Source: Pithys albifrons albifrons
Lineage: Eukaryota > Chordata > Aves > Passeriformes > Thamnophilidae
Length of the DNA stretch: 64,000 bases
Assembly (NCBI RefSeq): GCF_047495875.1
Contig: NC_092479.1
Span: 9,136,806 to 9,200,805 of the forward strand
Direction: 5' to 3'
Shown here: in pieces, positions 23,546 to 36,200 of the stretch
How positions within the stretch are numbered: the stretch's first letter is position 1
Layout of the letters: each line of letters begins with the position of its first letter
Notes under the pieces: model-generated
Databases searched by the model: none
The model's input: the letters and a program-made list of their open reading frames with translations, nothing else
What the model was told of the DNA's origin: nothing
Position numbers and translations under genes: made by a program

Positions 23546-24094
23546 CTGCACTACCTGACATGAGCCCTTCTCTGTCTTTCTTTTCTTGAGAAAACTGATT
23601 TCCACAGTGCAGGAAGGCAGATAAAACATTTAAAAAATCAAACTAAGAGTCAATGTCAGCTGTTGGAGCACAGGTGGCCTGTGGTTTGCAGCTTTAACAC
23701 TGTGAGAAGGGGCATTGGTTGGGGTAGTTTAATGGGGTTTTTTCTCCTAACTCACTAGTACAGGTAATTGCAGAGACCTGTTGTTCCACTGAAATGTCAG
23801 CCTCCTTTTTTAACAAAAAAATTGCATTTTGGTAAACATTGTAAGTGAGGACTCACTAATTCAGCTTTACATTCACAATGTGCACCTCAAGGGTCTTTCT
23901 TCTGACTTGTTTCTAAAGCAGTTGAAATGAGCAGCCCTGGAAAGGGAATCTTGAACTTCAGGTTTTTCCCTCTCTCAGCTGGAGGGAAGGTTCAGAGCTG
24001 GGGGGGAGTCAGGATTGGTGCCTGGAGGGTGAGGGGAGAGGAAATCACCAACTTGGTTGACTTTACAACATCTTCAACAGTAAAGTTCTAAAAT

Positions 24095-24100
24095 AATAAA
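24095..24100 (+). promoter_or_regulatory. Poly(A) signal AATAAA (distal, alternative)
   Basis: A canonical AATAAA lies in an A-rich context and is followed by a T/GT-rich stretch (TTTTTTCCTCTGGTGTTC), about 820 bases after the VPS13D stop. It would give a longer 3' UTR. It could equally be a chance hexamer in A/T-rich sequence. Confidence 0.4.
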
Positions 24101-24767
24101 AATAACATGTTTTTTCCTCTGGTGTTCATCAAATCAGCATTTGTTTCATGAACTATAACTACAGTGAGGGTTGAGTGTCTTCGGACACATTAACCCAGAG
24201 GAACTGGAACCCTCAGTGTCACATTCATTCCCAGAGGGGTCAGGCTTTGGTGTGAAGACACAACTTTCCTGTAACTGTAACTAAATTTTAAGGTAAACCT
24301 TTGGTTATTTGGTAAACCTTTGACTCTGTCTTTAAAAGTTAAACTAATTTGAAAGTAAAGTCCTTTCATAAAGGCACATGGGAATATTTTGGTCCTGAAG
24401 GTTGCAATGAAGCCAGTTCTGAGCTGTTGTAAAATCCCTGCCTGCTGGAGATGGGGCAGGAAAACAAGGAGCAGTTTCACTGCTGTGTGGGGCATTTCCA
24501 GGGGGTGGATTGAATGCCTGGGGTCTGGAACCATTTTCTACAGATGATGAGCAAACAGCAGAGCAGGAGTCGAACGGTGCAGCCTTGGAGTGCTCTGACC
24601 TCAGGGAGCCACAGTGAACAATGGATCTCATTTGTGGGGAAAAACCTGTTCAAAGTGTTAATAGAGAGTAGATGAAATAACAGCTCAGCAGGGGCAGGAA
24701 GGAAGAACTGCCTCTAAGTGACACACCACACACAACATGGAAACAATACCTGTGGCAGGGGCATGGG

Positions 24768-24985
24768 GGCAGCTCCTCTTTATCTTCCTTTTCCTCTCCT
24801 CCCCTTTATATTCCTGTCACATCCATTTCTTTTCCTTTCCTCCACTCCCCTTTCCTTCCTTTTCCCATTCTTTCCTGTATTTTCTGGCCTTTACTGTTCT
24901 CCCCTCCCTTTTCCTCTTCTCCCCTTTATTCCCCCTTCCTCTGCTTTATTGCCTTGTCCTCTCCTGCCCTGTCCTCTCTCCCTGG
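24768..24985 (+). repeat. Pyrimidine-rich (CT) tract
   Basis: For about 220 bases the + strand is almost all C and T (CTTTATCTTCCTTTTCCTCT, CCCTTTCCTTCCTTTTCCC and similar), with few purines. It is low-complexity rather than a clean tandem array. The long open frame over it (24718-25368) is a by-product of this composition. Confidence 0.8.
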
Positions 24986-26435
24986 CACACGGGGGGTCAC
25001 TCTCAGTTCAAACCCAGGGAAGGTGGCCATGGTGTCACTGCTGCAGCTGCCCTGCCCCTCCCCAGGGCCTGCAGTGCCCCCTGAGTGCCCTGCCCAGAGA
25101 ACTCCCTGGGCTCGCTGCCTCCCCAGGAAGGGAACATCAGTCCCTCCTAAAGTCAGAAAAGCAACTGGAAGAAAGGAAACTCGGTGACTTTCAGACACTT
25201 CACATGAGCCAGGGTGGTGTTTCCATGTCCCTCTGCATCTCACCATGGCCTGTTCCCACTGCAGTTCCCTTTCCATGGACATCATTCCTGGATCATGGAC
25301 TGTTCTGTTTCCAGCAGGGCCTACATGGAAAGGTGTCCTGCAGTGAGATGAGCACAGGACAAGTGTGAACAACATCCTCCTCTGCTCCTGAATGGATTCC
25401 CAGTAAATCAGAGTGATGCTCATCCCAGTGGCTTCAGTGCCAAGGGCTGTTTTCCAAAGCAGTGCAGTGCTTACATTTTTGTGGGGAGAAGCTTAAGTGG
25501 CTAAATGGGCCCCATCTCAAATGTGAGAAATAATCACACATTTCCCCATGCCAAGGACCTCTGGATCCATTTGCTCATTCCCCACACTTGCAGGATGCTT
25601 TAACATCTGTCTATTTGTTCTTCAGTAAAATACCTTAGGGTCTTAGCCCAACTATATATATTTTATTATTTTTTACTTCTTTTTCTCTCTAAAACACAGC
25701 TTAGTACCAACCTGCTTCCTGCACTGCACAGTCCACTTGGCTGCAGCTCTTCCAGGCCTTGCTCTGTTTGTCTTCTCAGAGGAACCTGCCTCAATTTGCT
25801 GTCACAATGATTTCCCCTCTGGTACCTGACTGAAAAATCAGCTTTCAGTGACACTCCTCAGCTTACAGGCTGCTGCACAGATACTGAAAAAAAGAAAGCA
25901 AACTCAAAATACATTTTAATTAAGTCAACAGTTGCTCAAAATCGACTTACACAACTTTTCTTCCAACAAAGAATAACAAACACTGTGTATGTCTGTTTGA
26001 ATATACACTCCCTCCCCCCCAAATGTACATTTAAAGTTCTCTTCAAAAGCCACGGCCTATTCCCAACTCTATTCCTAAAGGCAGAGTTGTTACAAAGAAG
26101 GAAAAGTGTTATTTTTATGGGGGGAAGGGGGAGTGTCCAGAGCTTCAGCCTCCAGGACTGCTGCAGCATTCCAGCCTGACACACTGACCACACTATGATC
26201 CTGAATTTTCTCAAAGGCCACTTCAGCTCCCCACCCAGGCTGTGGTTTGACCTTCTTGCAGCCCATTTCTCACACCTGCTGGTCTGACAGCTTTGAAAGA
26301 GGGCTCAGGGCAGCACAAACCCACCTGGCTGAGAAATGTTACCAGAGGACACTGAGTAGTTTGAGTGACCCACAGACCTCTCCAGCAGCAGATGGTGTGG
26401 GCTGGGAGAAGCAGCTGAGCACAGAGGGTGGGCAC

Positions 26436-26475
26436 TGGAGCCAGCCCTGGTGGGCACTGGAGCCAGCCCTGCACC
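26436..26475. repeat. Short tandem duplication, 24-bp unit
   Basis: TGGGCACTGGAGCCAGCCCT is repeated twice, head to tail, in the intergenic region. It is a minimal two-copy event. Confidence 0.7.
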
Positions 26476-28277
26476 TGCCTCACGTGCAGGGGAGGGCAGA
26501 ATGGTGCAGGGCTTCCTGCCAGAAAGAAAAGGTTACCCATTAAACCACTGACAAACACTGGGCAAAACCCAGTAATTTTTTTGTTGCTGTTTTGCTCAGT
26601 AGAACCACAGCATGTCCTGGGCCAGAAGCACAAATATCTCAGTGCAAAGTGCAGCCCCACGAGAGCAGCAGCTGCTTTGGGCCAGCTCTGCTCAGGCCTG
26701 GGGACACTTGTGCTGCCCCAGCACGGGCTCCAGAGTCCCACGGGGTTTGCTGGTTGTGGTTTGGGTTTATTTTTGTTTTATTCCCTGTATGTGAGATGCC
26801 AGTGCCTGACCTGGGCCCAGCACAACGTGTTCTGAGGAGCCCCAGGCCTGCCCTGGGCTGGCAAAGCACTGCAAGGCCAGGAGGGAAGTAAACAGCTCCA
26901 TGTGCATTCACATTTGGGATGAATGGTTGGGTCACCCAAAGGACAAGGGCTGCTATGGGAGCTGCAGAACAAAGGGCTCTGAAAATGCCAGCAAAAAACG
27001 TCCCCTGCACGCTGCAGCTGGAGAGGAATTGTAACAAATCACAGAAATCCATCCCAGCAGCCACCCCTCAGCCCTCCAGACACCACAAAAGCAAACATTT
27101 GCTCTGCCCCAGAGGGTGACTCACCATTCCTGAGCACTTTGCTCCGAGGCCTTTGGCAAACAACCCACAACAGGCAGAACAAACCATCGGGTACCAAAAC
27201 AATGAGGCGGCAAACCCGTGTGTCTGTGTGGAGCTCTGGTGGGAAGAAAGAATAAAAGAATTGTTTAAAATGACCAACCATTTATGGGCCCAGACTCTTT
27301 CCCCAACCTCCCCTTGATAAGGGCAGCCCCTGACACAGCAGCTCCAGCACCAGGAGCAGCACCAGGAACGTCCCCCCTCTGCCAAGGTGCAACTCTTGGC
27401 CCTTCCACTCATCCTTTTGCAGGATTTCCTTTAATCTCCAAGTATGGAAGAAACAGCATTTGAGGCAAAACCACCTCAGAAATGTGAAATTCTATTCATC
27501 ACCACCTTCTGTGCCAGAGCACATCTTTCTTTGTGATGTAACAGCCCTTGCATGAAGAGTCATCAAAGGATTATGCAGAGACAGCACCAACTCAAACTCT
27601 GTTCTCACAGTGGTCACTTTTGGGTCCTGCAGCACCACACGAGCTGTTCAGCACCACCTGTGCATTTGCTTCACTAACACTAATCCCAACTGCTCATCCT
27701 GCCCAGAAAAAAAAAATATTTTAAACCAAACCAGTATCCACCTGAAGAAACTCTTTGCTGCCGATAAAACCTCGAGAGCAAAACCAAACAGCTGCCAAGG
27801 TCATAATCACACCGAGATCACCCCAGGGCTGACATTTATAAGCAGGTTAAAGAGCCAACTCCCCCACTTTGAGCTTCCCAACTTCAAACACTAAAAATCC
27901 ACATTACACAAACAACTTCCCTCACCTTTCTTTTCCCAGATACCTTTTCTCTCTCTCCGAGCACACGCCAGAGGCATCGACGTGCAGAAGGCCACGTATT
28001 TCTGCATGCCCAGCACAGAGCTGAGGCCACAGAGGGGCTCCCACAGCAGTGCCAGGTGCTCTGACAGCCCAGAGAGGAGCAGCCATGGCCAGGGCAGAGC
28101 TCCCAGGGCTGGCACCACCAGGGACAGGCACCCCAGCACGGCTCGTGTGCCTCAGCCTTGGCTCAGCATTCACCCCAGGCCTGTGCCATTCCTGCACGAT
28201 CCCTTTGCTGTGGGTTCCCATGGAATGCTGAAATAACCCCCACACTGCACAAGGATCCATGTTCACACCTTGCACAC

Positions 28278-28395
28278 TATGCCAGTGCTTCACCACCTTC
28301 ATTGTGAAAAATTCCTTCCTTACATCTGGCCTAAGTCTACTCTGCTTTACTTGGAAACCATTGTCCCTTCTCCCGTGGGGACACAGCAGGTTTCA
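28278..28395 (-). mobile_element. Degenerate internal CR1 fragment
   Basis: CTTCACCACCTTCATTGTG, AAAAATTCCTTCCTTACATC, then CCTAAGTCTACTCTGCTTTA and GGAAACCATTGTCCCTTCTC follow the order of the reverse complement of a CR1 segment a few hundred bases from its 3' end. Identity is clearly decayed. It lies between VPS13D and DHRS3. Confidence 0.75.
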
Positions 28396-28659
28396 CTGCA
28401 CCTTCCACACACAGATCCTGCTCTCTGAGCCACCTCTGACAGAGCACACCCCACCGACGGAGGGTGGACACAGTCCCAGAGCCTGTGGCCACAGAAAGCT
28501 CATCTGCACCTTCCCCAGAGTGCCCTCGGCCATGGGCCCTGCTGGGCCCTGCTCTGCACAGAAGGGAGGGACAGGTTTCTGCCCAAGACACCGAGAGCCT
28601 CCTGCCCTGGCCACGAGCAGGGGAGGCGTTTCGGAGGCTCCTGTTCAGCAGGGAGATGT

Positions 28660-28960
28660 TTCCCTTGGCTGGGGCCGCGCCGGGGCTGCAGGAGCCACAT
28701 TCCCATTCCCCCTCCCATTACTCTTTTTGATTGGCACTTTAATGAGGGCGCCGGGGGTCGCCCCCCTGCCAGGGGGCCGGTTCATGCCCCGTTTATCTCA
28801 CAGTCCATGTAAGACTAAAATAACACGCCAGGCTGAGTTTCACTGGCTTGTGATCCCGCAGCCCACCGTGATGGATTGAGTGACTGCGGCAAGTTGGCAG
28901 CTAAAGTGTGTTGTAACAGTATCTTTCTGTCAGCGCAACACAATGGATTTGCTGATTCCT
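28660..28960. promoter_or_regulatory. Candidate non-coding regulatory block with nested inverted repeats
   Basis: A CpG-rich core (GGGCGCCGGGGGTCGCCCCC, then CTGCCAGGGGGCCGG) is flanked by AT-rich sequence with homeodomain-like and CCAAT-related words (TTGATTGGCACTTTAATGAG, AAGACTAAAATAACACGCC). GGGGG-TCG-CCCCC can fold back, and the same C-run can also pair with the next G-run. There is no conserved open frame. The composition resembles a conserved non-coding element, but conservation cannot be tested here. Confidence 0.3.
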
Positions 28961-29415
28961 GGGCTTTTCCCAGCGCTCCCCGTTCCCATCGGCTCAGAGT
29001 TCACTTGCCAGGGGCTGGAGGCGATAACAGGGAACACACCGAGGGTTACCCCGGGCTGTCCTTGCCCTCTCCTGCCCTGCCGCTGCCAGGGGGGTTCGGT
29101 GCCAGCTCCCGGCACACACAACAGCCACAAACCCACTGGCTGTTCCAGAGAGCAGGGAAGAAGGGGCAGCTCCACTGCTCCTCTGTGGAGCTCGTTCTGC
29201 TGGGCCAACACAGGCTGAGCAGGACCTTCCACCCCGGCCAGAGCAGGGAGAACAACCCAGCCCCAGGGGCTGCTGTGGGAAGCAGTTCTGTCCTCAGCAG
29301 CTGCCAGCAGAGTTGGGGCTGAACTGCACGGGCTGCACAGTCAGGACAAACCAGATACAGTCCTTGTCATCATCTGACTTATTTGCACAGTTTAGAACCA
29401 CCAAAATAACCCAGA

Positions 29416-29737
29416 GTGCTCGTGGGCACCCAGCTCTGCAGCTGCACACACACAGGGTGCTCGTGGGCACCCAGCTCTGCAGCTGCACACACAGGGTGCT
29501 CGTGGGCACCCAGCTCTGCAGCTGCACACACACAGGGTGCTCGTGGGCACCCAGCTCTGCAGCTGCACACACACAGGGTGCTCGTGGGCACCCAGCTCTG
29601 CAGCTGCACACACAGGGTGCTCGTGGGCACCCAGCTCTGCAGCTGCACACACACAGGGTGCTCGTGGGCACCCAGCTCTGCAGCTGCACACACACAGGGT
29701 GCTCGTGGGCACCCAGCTCTGCAGCTGCACACACACC
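29416..29737. repeat. Minisatellite, 41-bp unit, 8 copies
   Basis: Eight copies start at 29416, 29457, 29496, 29537, 29578, 29617, 29658 and 29699. Five full-length units are 41 bases and two are 39, differing only by one CA step. The copies are otherwise almost identical, so the array is young. Each unit has the inverted repeat GGTGC-TCGTGG-GCACC and a self-complementary AGCTCTGCAGCT/GCAGCTGC. It lies between the two genes. Long open frames on both strands here are repeat artefacts. Confidence 0.97.
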
Positions 29738-30108
29738 ACTCACGGGCACTGCCCGCTCAGGGCCTGCCAGCAGCACCAGCCCAGAGAGCAGGGCAGGGGC
29801 TGCAAACACCGGCTGAGGCTGCCCTGGAGCTCACAGAGGTCCCTGGGCCTCCTCAGCTCCATTCCAGGTCACTCCTGCCCTCCCAGGCTGCTGCAGCCAA
29901 GGCCTGACTGCTCCCCTGGGCAGAGCAGACACTCACACCTTGGCACAGAGGGCATCCCGAGCCCACAGCCAGAAAGCCTGGGAATTGTTATGAAAAACGA
30001 AGGGGTGGGGGAGCTCAAGGGACCAGTGGGAGGATGCAGAAATCAGTAACACTGATCTGAATAACTGGTAACAATTATTAGATCTTTTTTGGTATGAATC
30101 ATCTCAGA

Positions 30109-30128
30109 GACATCATTCAAATGATGTC
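30109..30128. repeat. Perfect inverted repeat, 9-bp arms
   Basis: GACATCATT-CA-AATGATGTC is perfectly self-complementary with a two-base spacer. Each arm carries TGATGTC, one base from a CRE half-palindrome (TGACGTC). Its function is unknown; it may be chance. Confidence 0.6.
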
Positions 30129-32159
30129 ACTCAAGGGGCAGTAAAAAATACAGTAGAAGCAGCCAGCCTGCCATGGCACAAGAGTGTGGAGCCACAATGG
30201 GATTGGCCAAAGTGCTTGGCAAAGGGAGCAAGTTTTGTGGAGGATACACACTCTGACAGATCAGACAAGCAGATTTGTCTTCAGCAGATCATGATGTTGC
30301 CCAGAGCTCTGCTGAATCTGCCTGAGCTGCTGGAGGAGGAGTAGTCTCGTTTATCTGATGACCACTGACCTTGTCCTTACCCTGTCCCCTCCTCAGTGGT
30401 GGAATTTGCATCTGAAACTGCAGGTTGTAAAAATCAGCCAGCCAGAACCACCCCAAGGGAACCAAACCAGAACAACACAACAAAACTACACAACAGTCCA
30501 AACCAAGCAAACAACAGAGTGAGTTTGAACAGAGTCTGTTCTCTGGGCCCATCAAACCCAACCAAGAGCTCCTGGTTTGCAGGGGAAAGGGCAACAGAGA
30601 GAGGTGCTGCCTTGTGCACCTCTCAATGCCTTTTATCTCCCTAAACAACTGCAGGAGAGAAAAAACTGTTTGATCAACAACTAGTAGCATCAGCAACAGG
30701 CTCGGGAACTCAACAGCAATGACATTACCGTCCTTACTCCTTTTGTTTCTCACCTGATGTGCAAAATGCTGGGTGCTCTCAGTGCTGCTTTGCAGCCAAA
30801 CACCAAAACGTGGCCGTGGCTGATGAGCTGTGTGTGAACTGGCACTTTCAGGGAGCCCCAGAAGAGCCTGAACTCCTTCCCAGATCCAAGACGGGGGGTG
30901 GGAACCATCCCTGTGGGGGGGCAGAGCAGGAGGCAAAACCAAAACCATTCCCTGCCCCAGGAAGGCTCGTGGCTTCCTGAAGTCAGGGATTATCTCCAGG
31001 TTTACACAACGCTCTTCCCTTTCAGACACAGCTCCCAGCATTTACCACCCAGAAGTGCTCTGACAGTAAAAGCTCCTTGAGAGGGGAGGTCTATGAGGAA
31101 ACTTTTTTCTTTTTTGCAGTTTTATGGAATTTAGGCACACACAGATAAAAATACAGGACCTAACTCCTGAAAATGCTGTGCATTAGGAGCCACTATTGGT
31201 GTCAGACCTTCCTTACCTACAGTGAGAGAAAACAGAAAAGGAAGACTAGAGGAGAACTCGAGAGTCCCAGTTCAACACAGGGGTTTCAGCCTAAAAACCA
31301 GGTTGAAGTAATACCAGGTATTACTCCCCAGCAAACCTGCCACACCACAGAACAGGAAAATGGTCTAAAAACAGATCAAAAACTTCAGGCCTCACCACTA
31401 TGCATGGATTGTGATGGAGCAACTGCTTAAACCCCACAACTTTAACTTGCTTAGAGCTTTCTGGGGAGGAGAGGGAGGGGATGCCTTGGGGATTTAGGAA
31501 AGGGTCAAGAGAACAAGTTCAGCTCTTGGTTCCACACACACCTCTGGGGCAAAGCCCATTGCACAGAGGTGGAGTGAGCAGAGCCAAGTACACCACGCTG
31601 AGTTATCAATATCTGTTATTAACAACAACAACAAAAATAACCTTAAAGTTTAGAACAATGCTGTGGTTTTGCAACATCTGTCAGCAATTATTTGTATTTA
31701 CATGCACTGCAAATGCAGAAGAAAAGTCAGAGAAATAAACACCAGAATTCCCACCAGTCCTGCATTTTCGCACAAAGAATCTCTAATCATCCTTGTTTGG
31801 ACACTCTCATTTGTTCCTTGCCCTCTCCAGTATGGAATTTCTTCCCCATCTTCTATGACCAGAAATTGTTCTACCTTGGTGCAAACAACAACTAACCCCT
31901 CTGAAAATAGTGCCAGTAACTTCAGCATTGTTAAGACAGAAATCAGAACGATAACATTTCTTGCATTCAAACCGGCAAACCCAGCCCCTCTCCAGCCCCG
32001 CTCTCCCCTCGGCCAGGCTTTGCTCCGCAGCAGAAGGGGAGGCAGGGACAGCAAGGGCTGAGCTCCAGTCGTACTCCACCTGTGCAGAGCAGGGTGAGGA
32101 ACAGGTTAGCTGGGTGAAAAGTTCACTGCAAGCTGAGCTGTCTGTTTCTCTTGCTTAAT

Positions 32160-32350
32160 TTATCCGCTATTTGGCTAACCTTGCTCTGAACTCGGCCCCC
32201 CAGACCCCCTTCCTCTCATCCCTCCCCAGCGGGTTCATGTCAGCCAAAGACACCGCCCCCGATTCCCTTCCCGCTGACCCTGCTCGGCCGAGCGGGGGTG
32301 GGACACGGGGCCAGGGCAGAGCGAGCCCTCGCACCGCACAGATAACCATT
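32160..32350. promoter_or_regulatory. CpG-enriched flank with perfect palindrome
   Basis: This block has about 14 CpGs and a perfect 12-base palindrome GCTCGGCCGAGC near 32281-32292. Directly after it comes AT-rich ATAACCATTATTTATGC, with TAAT- and GATA-like words. It sits about 650 bases before the stronger CpG island and may be part of the same regulatory region. No exon is evident. Confidence 0.3.
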
Positions 32351-32984
32351 ATTTATGCTCCCCACTCCAACAGGAGCAAACAGAAAAGCCCCACAGTCAG
32401 CAGCATTGCCTGATACGGCCCTCGAGCTTATCAGCCCTCCCAAGGCTGGATGGCACCCCCCTGCCCTGCACCCTGGGGCTCTGCCAGGGATGCAACACTT
32501 CCCAAAGCAGCTGATATTGGATCCCTGAGCCACCCTGGCTGCCCTCGCTGGGGACGGGCACTCGGTCCCCACCTGCACCACCTCCAGGATCCCAGACAGC
32601 CCAGCGTGCCACCACCTCAGTCCTGCACTCGAGATCCTCAAAAGGAGCCCGACAGACACATTTCAGTTTTGCAAAGCACTGAGCAGCAGCTGCGGTAACA
32701 CAGAGCAGGGACACCCAGAGGGGTTTGCTCACCCGAGGGCCAGAAAGTCAGTGCGGGGACAGCGAGATGTGCTGCTGCTGCTCTTTGGCAAACAGGATTC
32801 CCTGCAGCACAGACCTCTCTGCACCACAAGCTCCCCAACCTGCAGAACACAGACAGGGGTCTGCCCAGAAGCTGCTGAGCAGTTTCCCTTTCACTGATAA
32901 TCTACAGCTTTCCCACCCATCCACCCGCTGTGCCCAAGGAGTGAGTGACCAGAACCCCCCGATGTGACGTTTCCCTGCCCTGCA

Positions 32985-33245
32985 GGGCCCCGGTGTCCCC
33001 TCCCGACGCCACACGTCAGAGCTCTGCTCCGGCGATGCCAACTGCGGCAAAGCTGCCCGAGAGCCCGCACTGCCGGCAGGCTCTGCCCGCGCTCCCGCTG
33101 AGCCCAGCGCTGGCTGTGCCCACCCTGCGGGGCACACAGAGCGCGTTCGATGCCGCTCTCAGTGCCGGGCACAGCGCAGAGCCCGACACGCCCCGGCCCC
33201 GCCGAGTTCTACCCCTCCCAAGGGGAATCCCGGGCTCCAGGAATC
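32985..33245. promoter_or_regulatory. Orphan CpG island between the two genes
   Basis: By hand count there are about 27 CpGs in some 250 bases, with GC near 68%, an observed/expected ratio close to 1. The sequence outside is strongly CpG-depleted. It is about 10 kb from either annotated gene end, so it is not the promoter of VPS13D or DHRS3. It could be the promoter of an unannotated RNA or an unmethylated enhancer. The 134-codon frame across it (32945-33349, +) shows no recognisable domain. Confidence 0.45.
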
Positions 33246-36200
33246 CACACGCTCCATGCCCACCTGCTGCCACTCTCTGCCGCCCTGAGGGGGTGACCGA
33301 GGATGTGCTTCAGTCTCTGCTAATTGAGCAGAACAAATGTTTCCTGTAAACCTGAACTTCATTGTCGGTTTTGACCTGGCAGAGAACCCGAAGCAGTTCC
33401 GCAGCTTTGACACACCTGAGCAGCTTCAGCTCCAGTGGGAACTCTCACAAACAGCTTATTATTTTTATAACCTGCATCATCACAATGCCCAAAACTACAT
33501 TACAGTATCTCTCGTCCCACTGGCTGGAGGGGCAGAAACAGCCTGACAGCTTTACAATAAGTGCAAATTCCTCGTGGTCTAAGAACAAAGTTAAACTTGT
33601 TTCTCAGGGTCACTGGATGACCTGGCCTTGACACACTTCTCTGGGAGCACAGCAGACTGGCCTGGCTCTGATGTGGCCACTCATTCAGTGCCACCATCCA
33701 CTCCAACCCCCACCACTCCCACACCAAAGCAGCAAAATAGCAGTTTACAGAGTCCTTTGAAAATCCCAGGTGCTTACACGTGATCCCCACCTAACCCCGC
33801 ACCTTTTCAAGGCATGAAAGTTGCTAAGAAGAGCTAAATAAGGTTATTAGGAAGACATTTAAGCTGCTACGTAAGTAAACTGAGGATACACAGCAAACCC
33901 CCAGCCCACACTGCTTAACTCACCTGGTATCTGTTTCTCAACACCAGGACCAGCACAGATACTCCTTTACCACTGCATCAGGATAACTGAAGTATTAAAA
34001 TAACAGAAAATGGTAATTTCCATACAAGCAGGTCTTTGTGCAGAATCTCAAAGCCTCTGTTGGGACAGAACTGCCACTGCAGGTGTCGGGTGGAAATCAC
34101 CCAGCTCAGTGCCAGAGCTCCCAGTTGTTTGCTCCTTCCATCACCACACAGAAAAGCAAAAACTTTTCAAAAGATGCCATGGCAGCATAATTAAAGACAA
34201 GCTGAACTGCAGCACAGCTTAAATTGTTTACAGGTGCACTTTAAGAATCACCTAATTTAAAAAAAGCACAAATTTGACTCAGCCATTTTAATCATTCAGG
34301 CCCAGCCCCAAGCCCATTGTCTGTGAACAACACAGAAGAGCTTCCCTTTCCCATTCCCCTTTCCCTTTAATTCACCCCATTCCTTCTCCCTCCCCTTTCC
34401 CAAACCCCATGGCCCTGTGCTTACAGACCAGGCACTCACGTACCAATCTCCAGGCAAGTGTGTAATTTGCCAATAAAACTCCCTGATTGTCTGTGGCCCC
34501 TCTGACTCGTGTCATTCCTCCTGCCCAGGAGCACGTACCAATCTCAAGCTGTCCCTCCCCAGTGCCCTCAGCCCCTGCAGGAGCCAGAGGGTGGCACTGA
34601 CAGTGGCACCAGTCCCTGTGCAGGCACAGCCGGGGCCGGGGCCACACCAACAGCCACGGCTGAGGTTCCTACCTATGGAGCAACCAAATATGAAAAATCG
34701 CTCACATGTGGGATCCATTAGGGCATTTCGAAGGAATTCACATTCATTGTTTCCCTTGAAATATAAAGGTTATAAAACTTAACAGCCACATGACAAGGAA
34801 ACTATATGAAACACTCCGAGATTTACAGAGCGACTGCTCAGCTCGGGGGGCTGAAGTCACTGCAAGAGTCGACACGACCTGTGCTCTGAGGGCTCAGATT
34901 TGGGGCACTTGGCTTTTTAATTCCTCTCTTTCTCTGACCTTGCAGCCTGGGATTCAGTTACTGCAGCAGCTCCACAGTCAAACAGAAACACAGCTTGTGT
35001 CTTCTTTCGAGTATTTATTTCTTTGTCCTGTTAACATCAAGTAATGAAAGGAATTGTAAGGATTTTTGAAGAGGGGATAAAAGGAATGAAAGCAGGAGAA
35101 AGGAAAAAAAAATACCAACATAAAGGCTTAATTTCTCACAGCATGTGCAGCACAAATGAACAGTAAACACATCCCAGGGAAAAATGCAAACAAAGGCTCC
35201 GGTTTGCTCAAAGTTCCAAGGGAAAGGCCCATCGTGAGTGCCCCGAGCAAACGTGTCTGTGATGACACCTCCGAGCCCCTGGGTGAGGTCTCGGCCAATC
35301 CAGCCCCGCAGGTTCCTTCCCCCCCGAGCATTCCCGGGCTGCAGCAGCACAGGGCACTGCCAGCCCTCCTCTGGGCTTAAGGCACGGAAATGTTGCACAT
35401 GTGGCATTGAGAGGAAGCTGCAGTCTAATCTAAGGGGTCAAGGACAAATGTGAAAATCTGATTAGAGATTTGCCAGCAGGTTTTGTATACACAGAAAGAA
35501 AAAAATTAAGCAGATTTGTGGGCAAATACTGTATTTTGTTGTGATTTCTGACCTGGATTTTGGCAGCCCCTGCCAGGGCAGGCACTCACCCTGTGGGCTG
35601 TCATCATGCACAGGTTTTTGGGTGACCCTAAGGGTTGTACCATCAGCTAAATCATAAACTGTCTCATTGTGTGACACCAGATGTACAATTTTGTGAGTCA
35701 CCCTTTCTATGTGTGTAACAAATGGAACTGCTCTGGTAGGGTCAGGTTTGCACTGGTGAAAGTGAAATCCTGTGCTGGCAGTTTTCATGTATGAGTTTCA
35801 GATCTAGTCTCCAAAGGAGTGGAGAGGGAGAAGATGAACATCACATGAACTGAACTACTGAATCCAGCAGCAGCTCAGCCTTCCTGGCAGTGCCCCTGTG
35901 TGCCCTGCACAGTCAGGCACTCCACTTGTTCTGCACTTGTTCACTCCCCAGACTTCACTGGCAGCACAACTCTGGTCCACTTGTGGGCTTATTTTCCCAG
36001 TTGAACCAGGGGTGAGTGTGCAGCAACACAAATCCCCAAAAGCCATCACACCATTCCCTCAGGTGGGAATATGCCATGCCCTGGTGTTGGGAGGTCACTT
36101 TTTCAATTAACTATTCTGGGATTTCCAGTGTGAATATTTTCCTCCTGATGATCTCAGCTAAGAGGTGAATCCAGGGAAAGAAACAAACCAAACTGTGAGA

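Noticed and set aside
24718..25368. A 216-codon + frame rich in Leu, Phe, Pro and Ser
   Set aside because: Caused by the CT-rich tract. Apparent membrane-like composition is what pyrimidine-rich codons always give.
28259..28879. A 206-codon + frame
   Set aside because: It begins inside a decayed CR1 fragment and runs through CpG-rich sequence without any domain or homology that I can see.
29294..30049. Frames of about 165-170 codons on both strands over the 41-bp array
   Set aside because: Repeat artefact: the same peptide motifs appear in several frames through the array.
33604..33622. GGGTCA-CTGGA-TGACCT as a nuclear-receptor site
   Set aside because: It is an inverted repeat with a five-base spacer, not the DR5 or DR2 expected for a retinoic acid response element. 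Single AGGTCA half sites elsewhere had no good partner.
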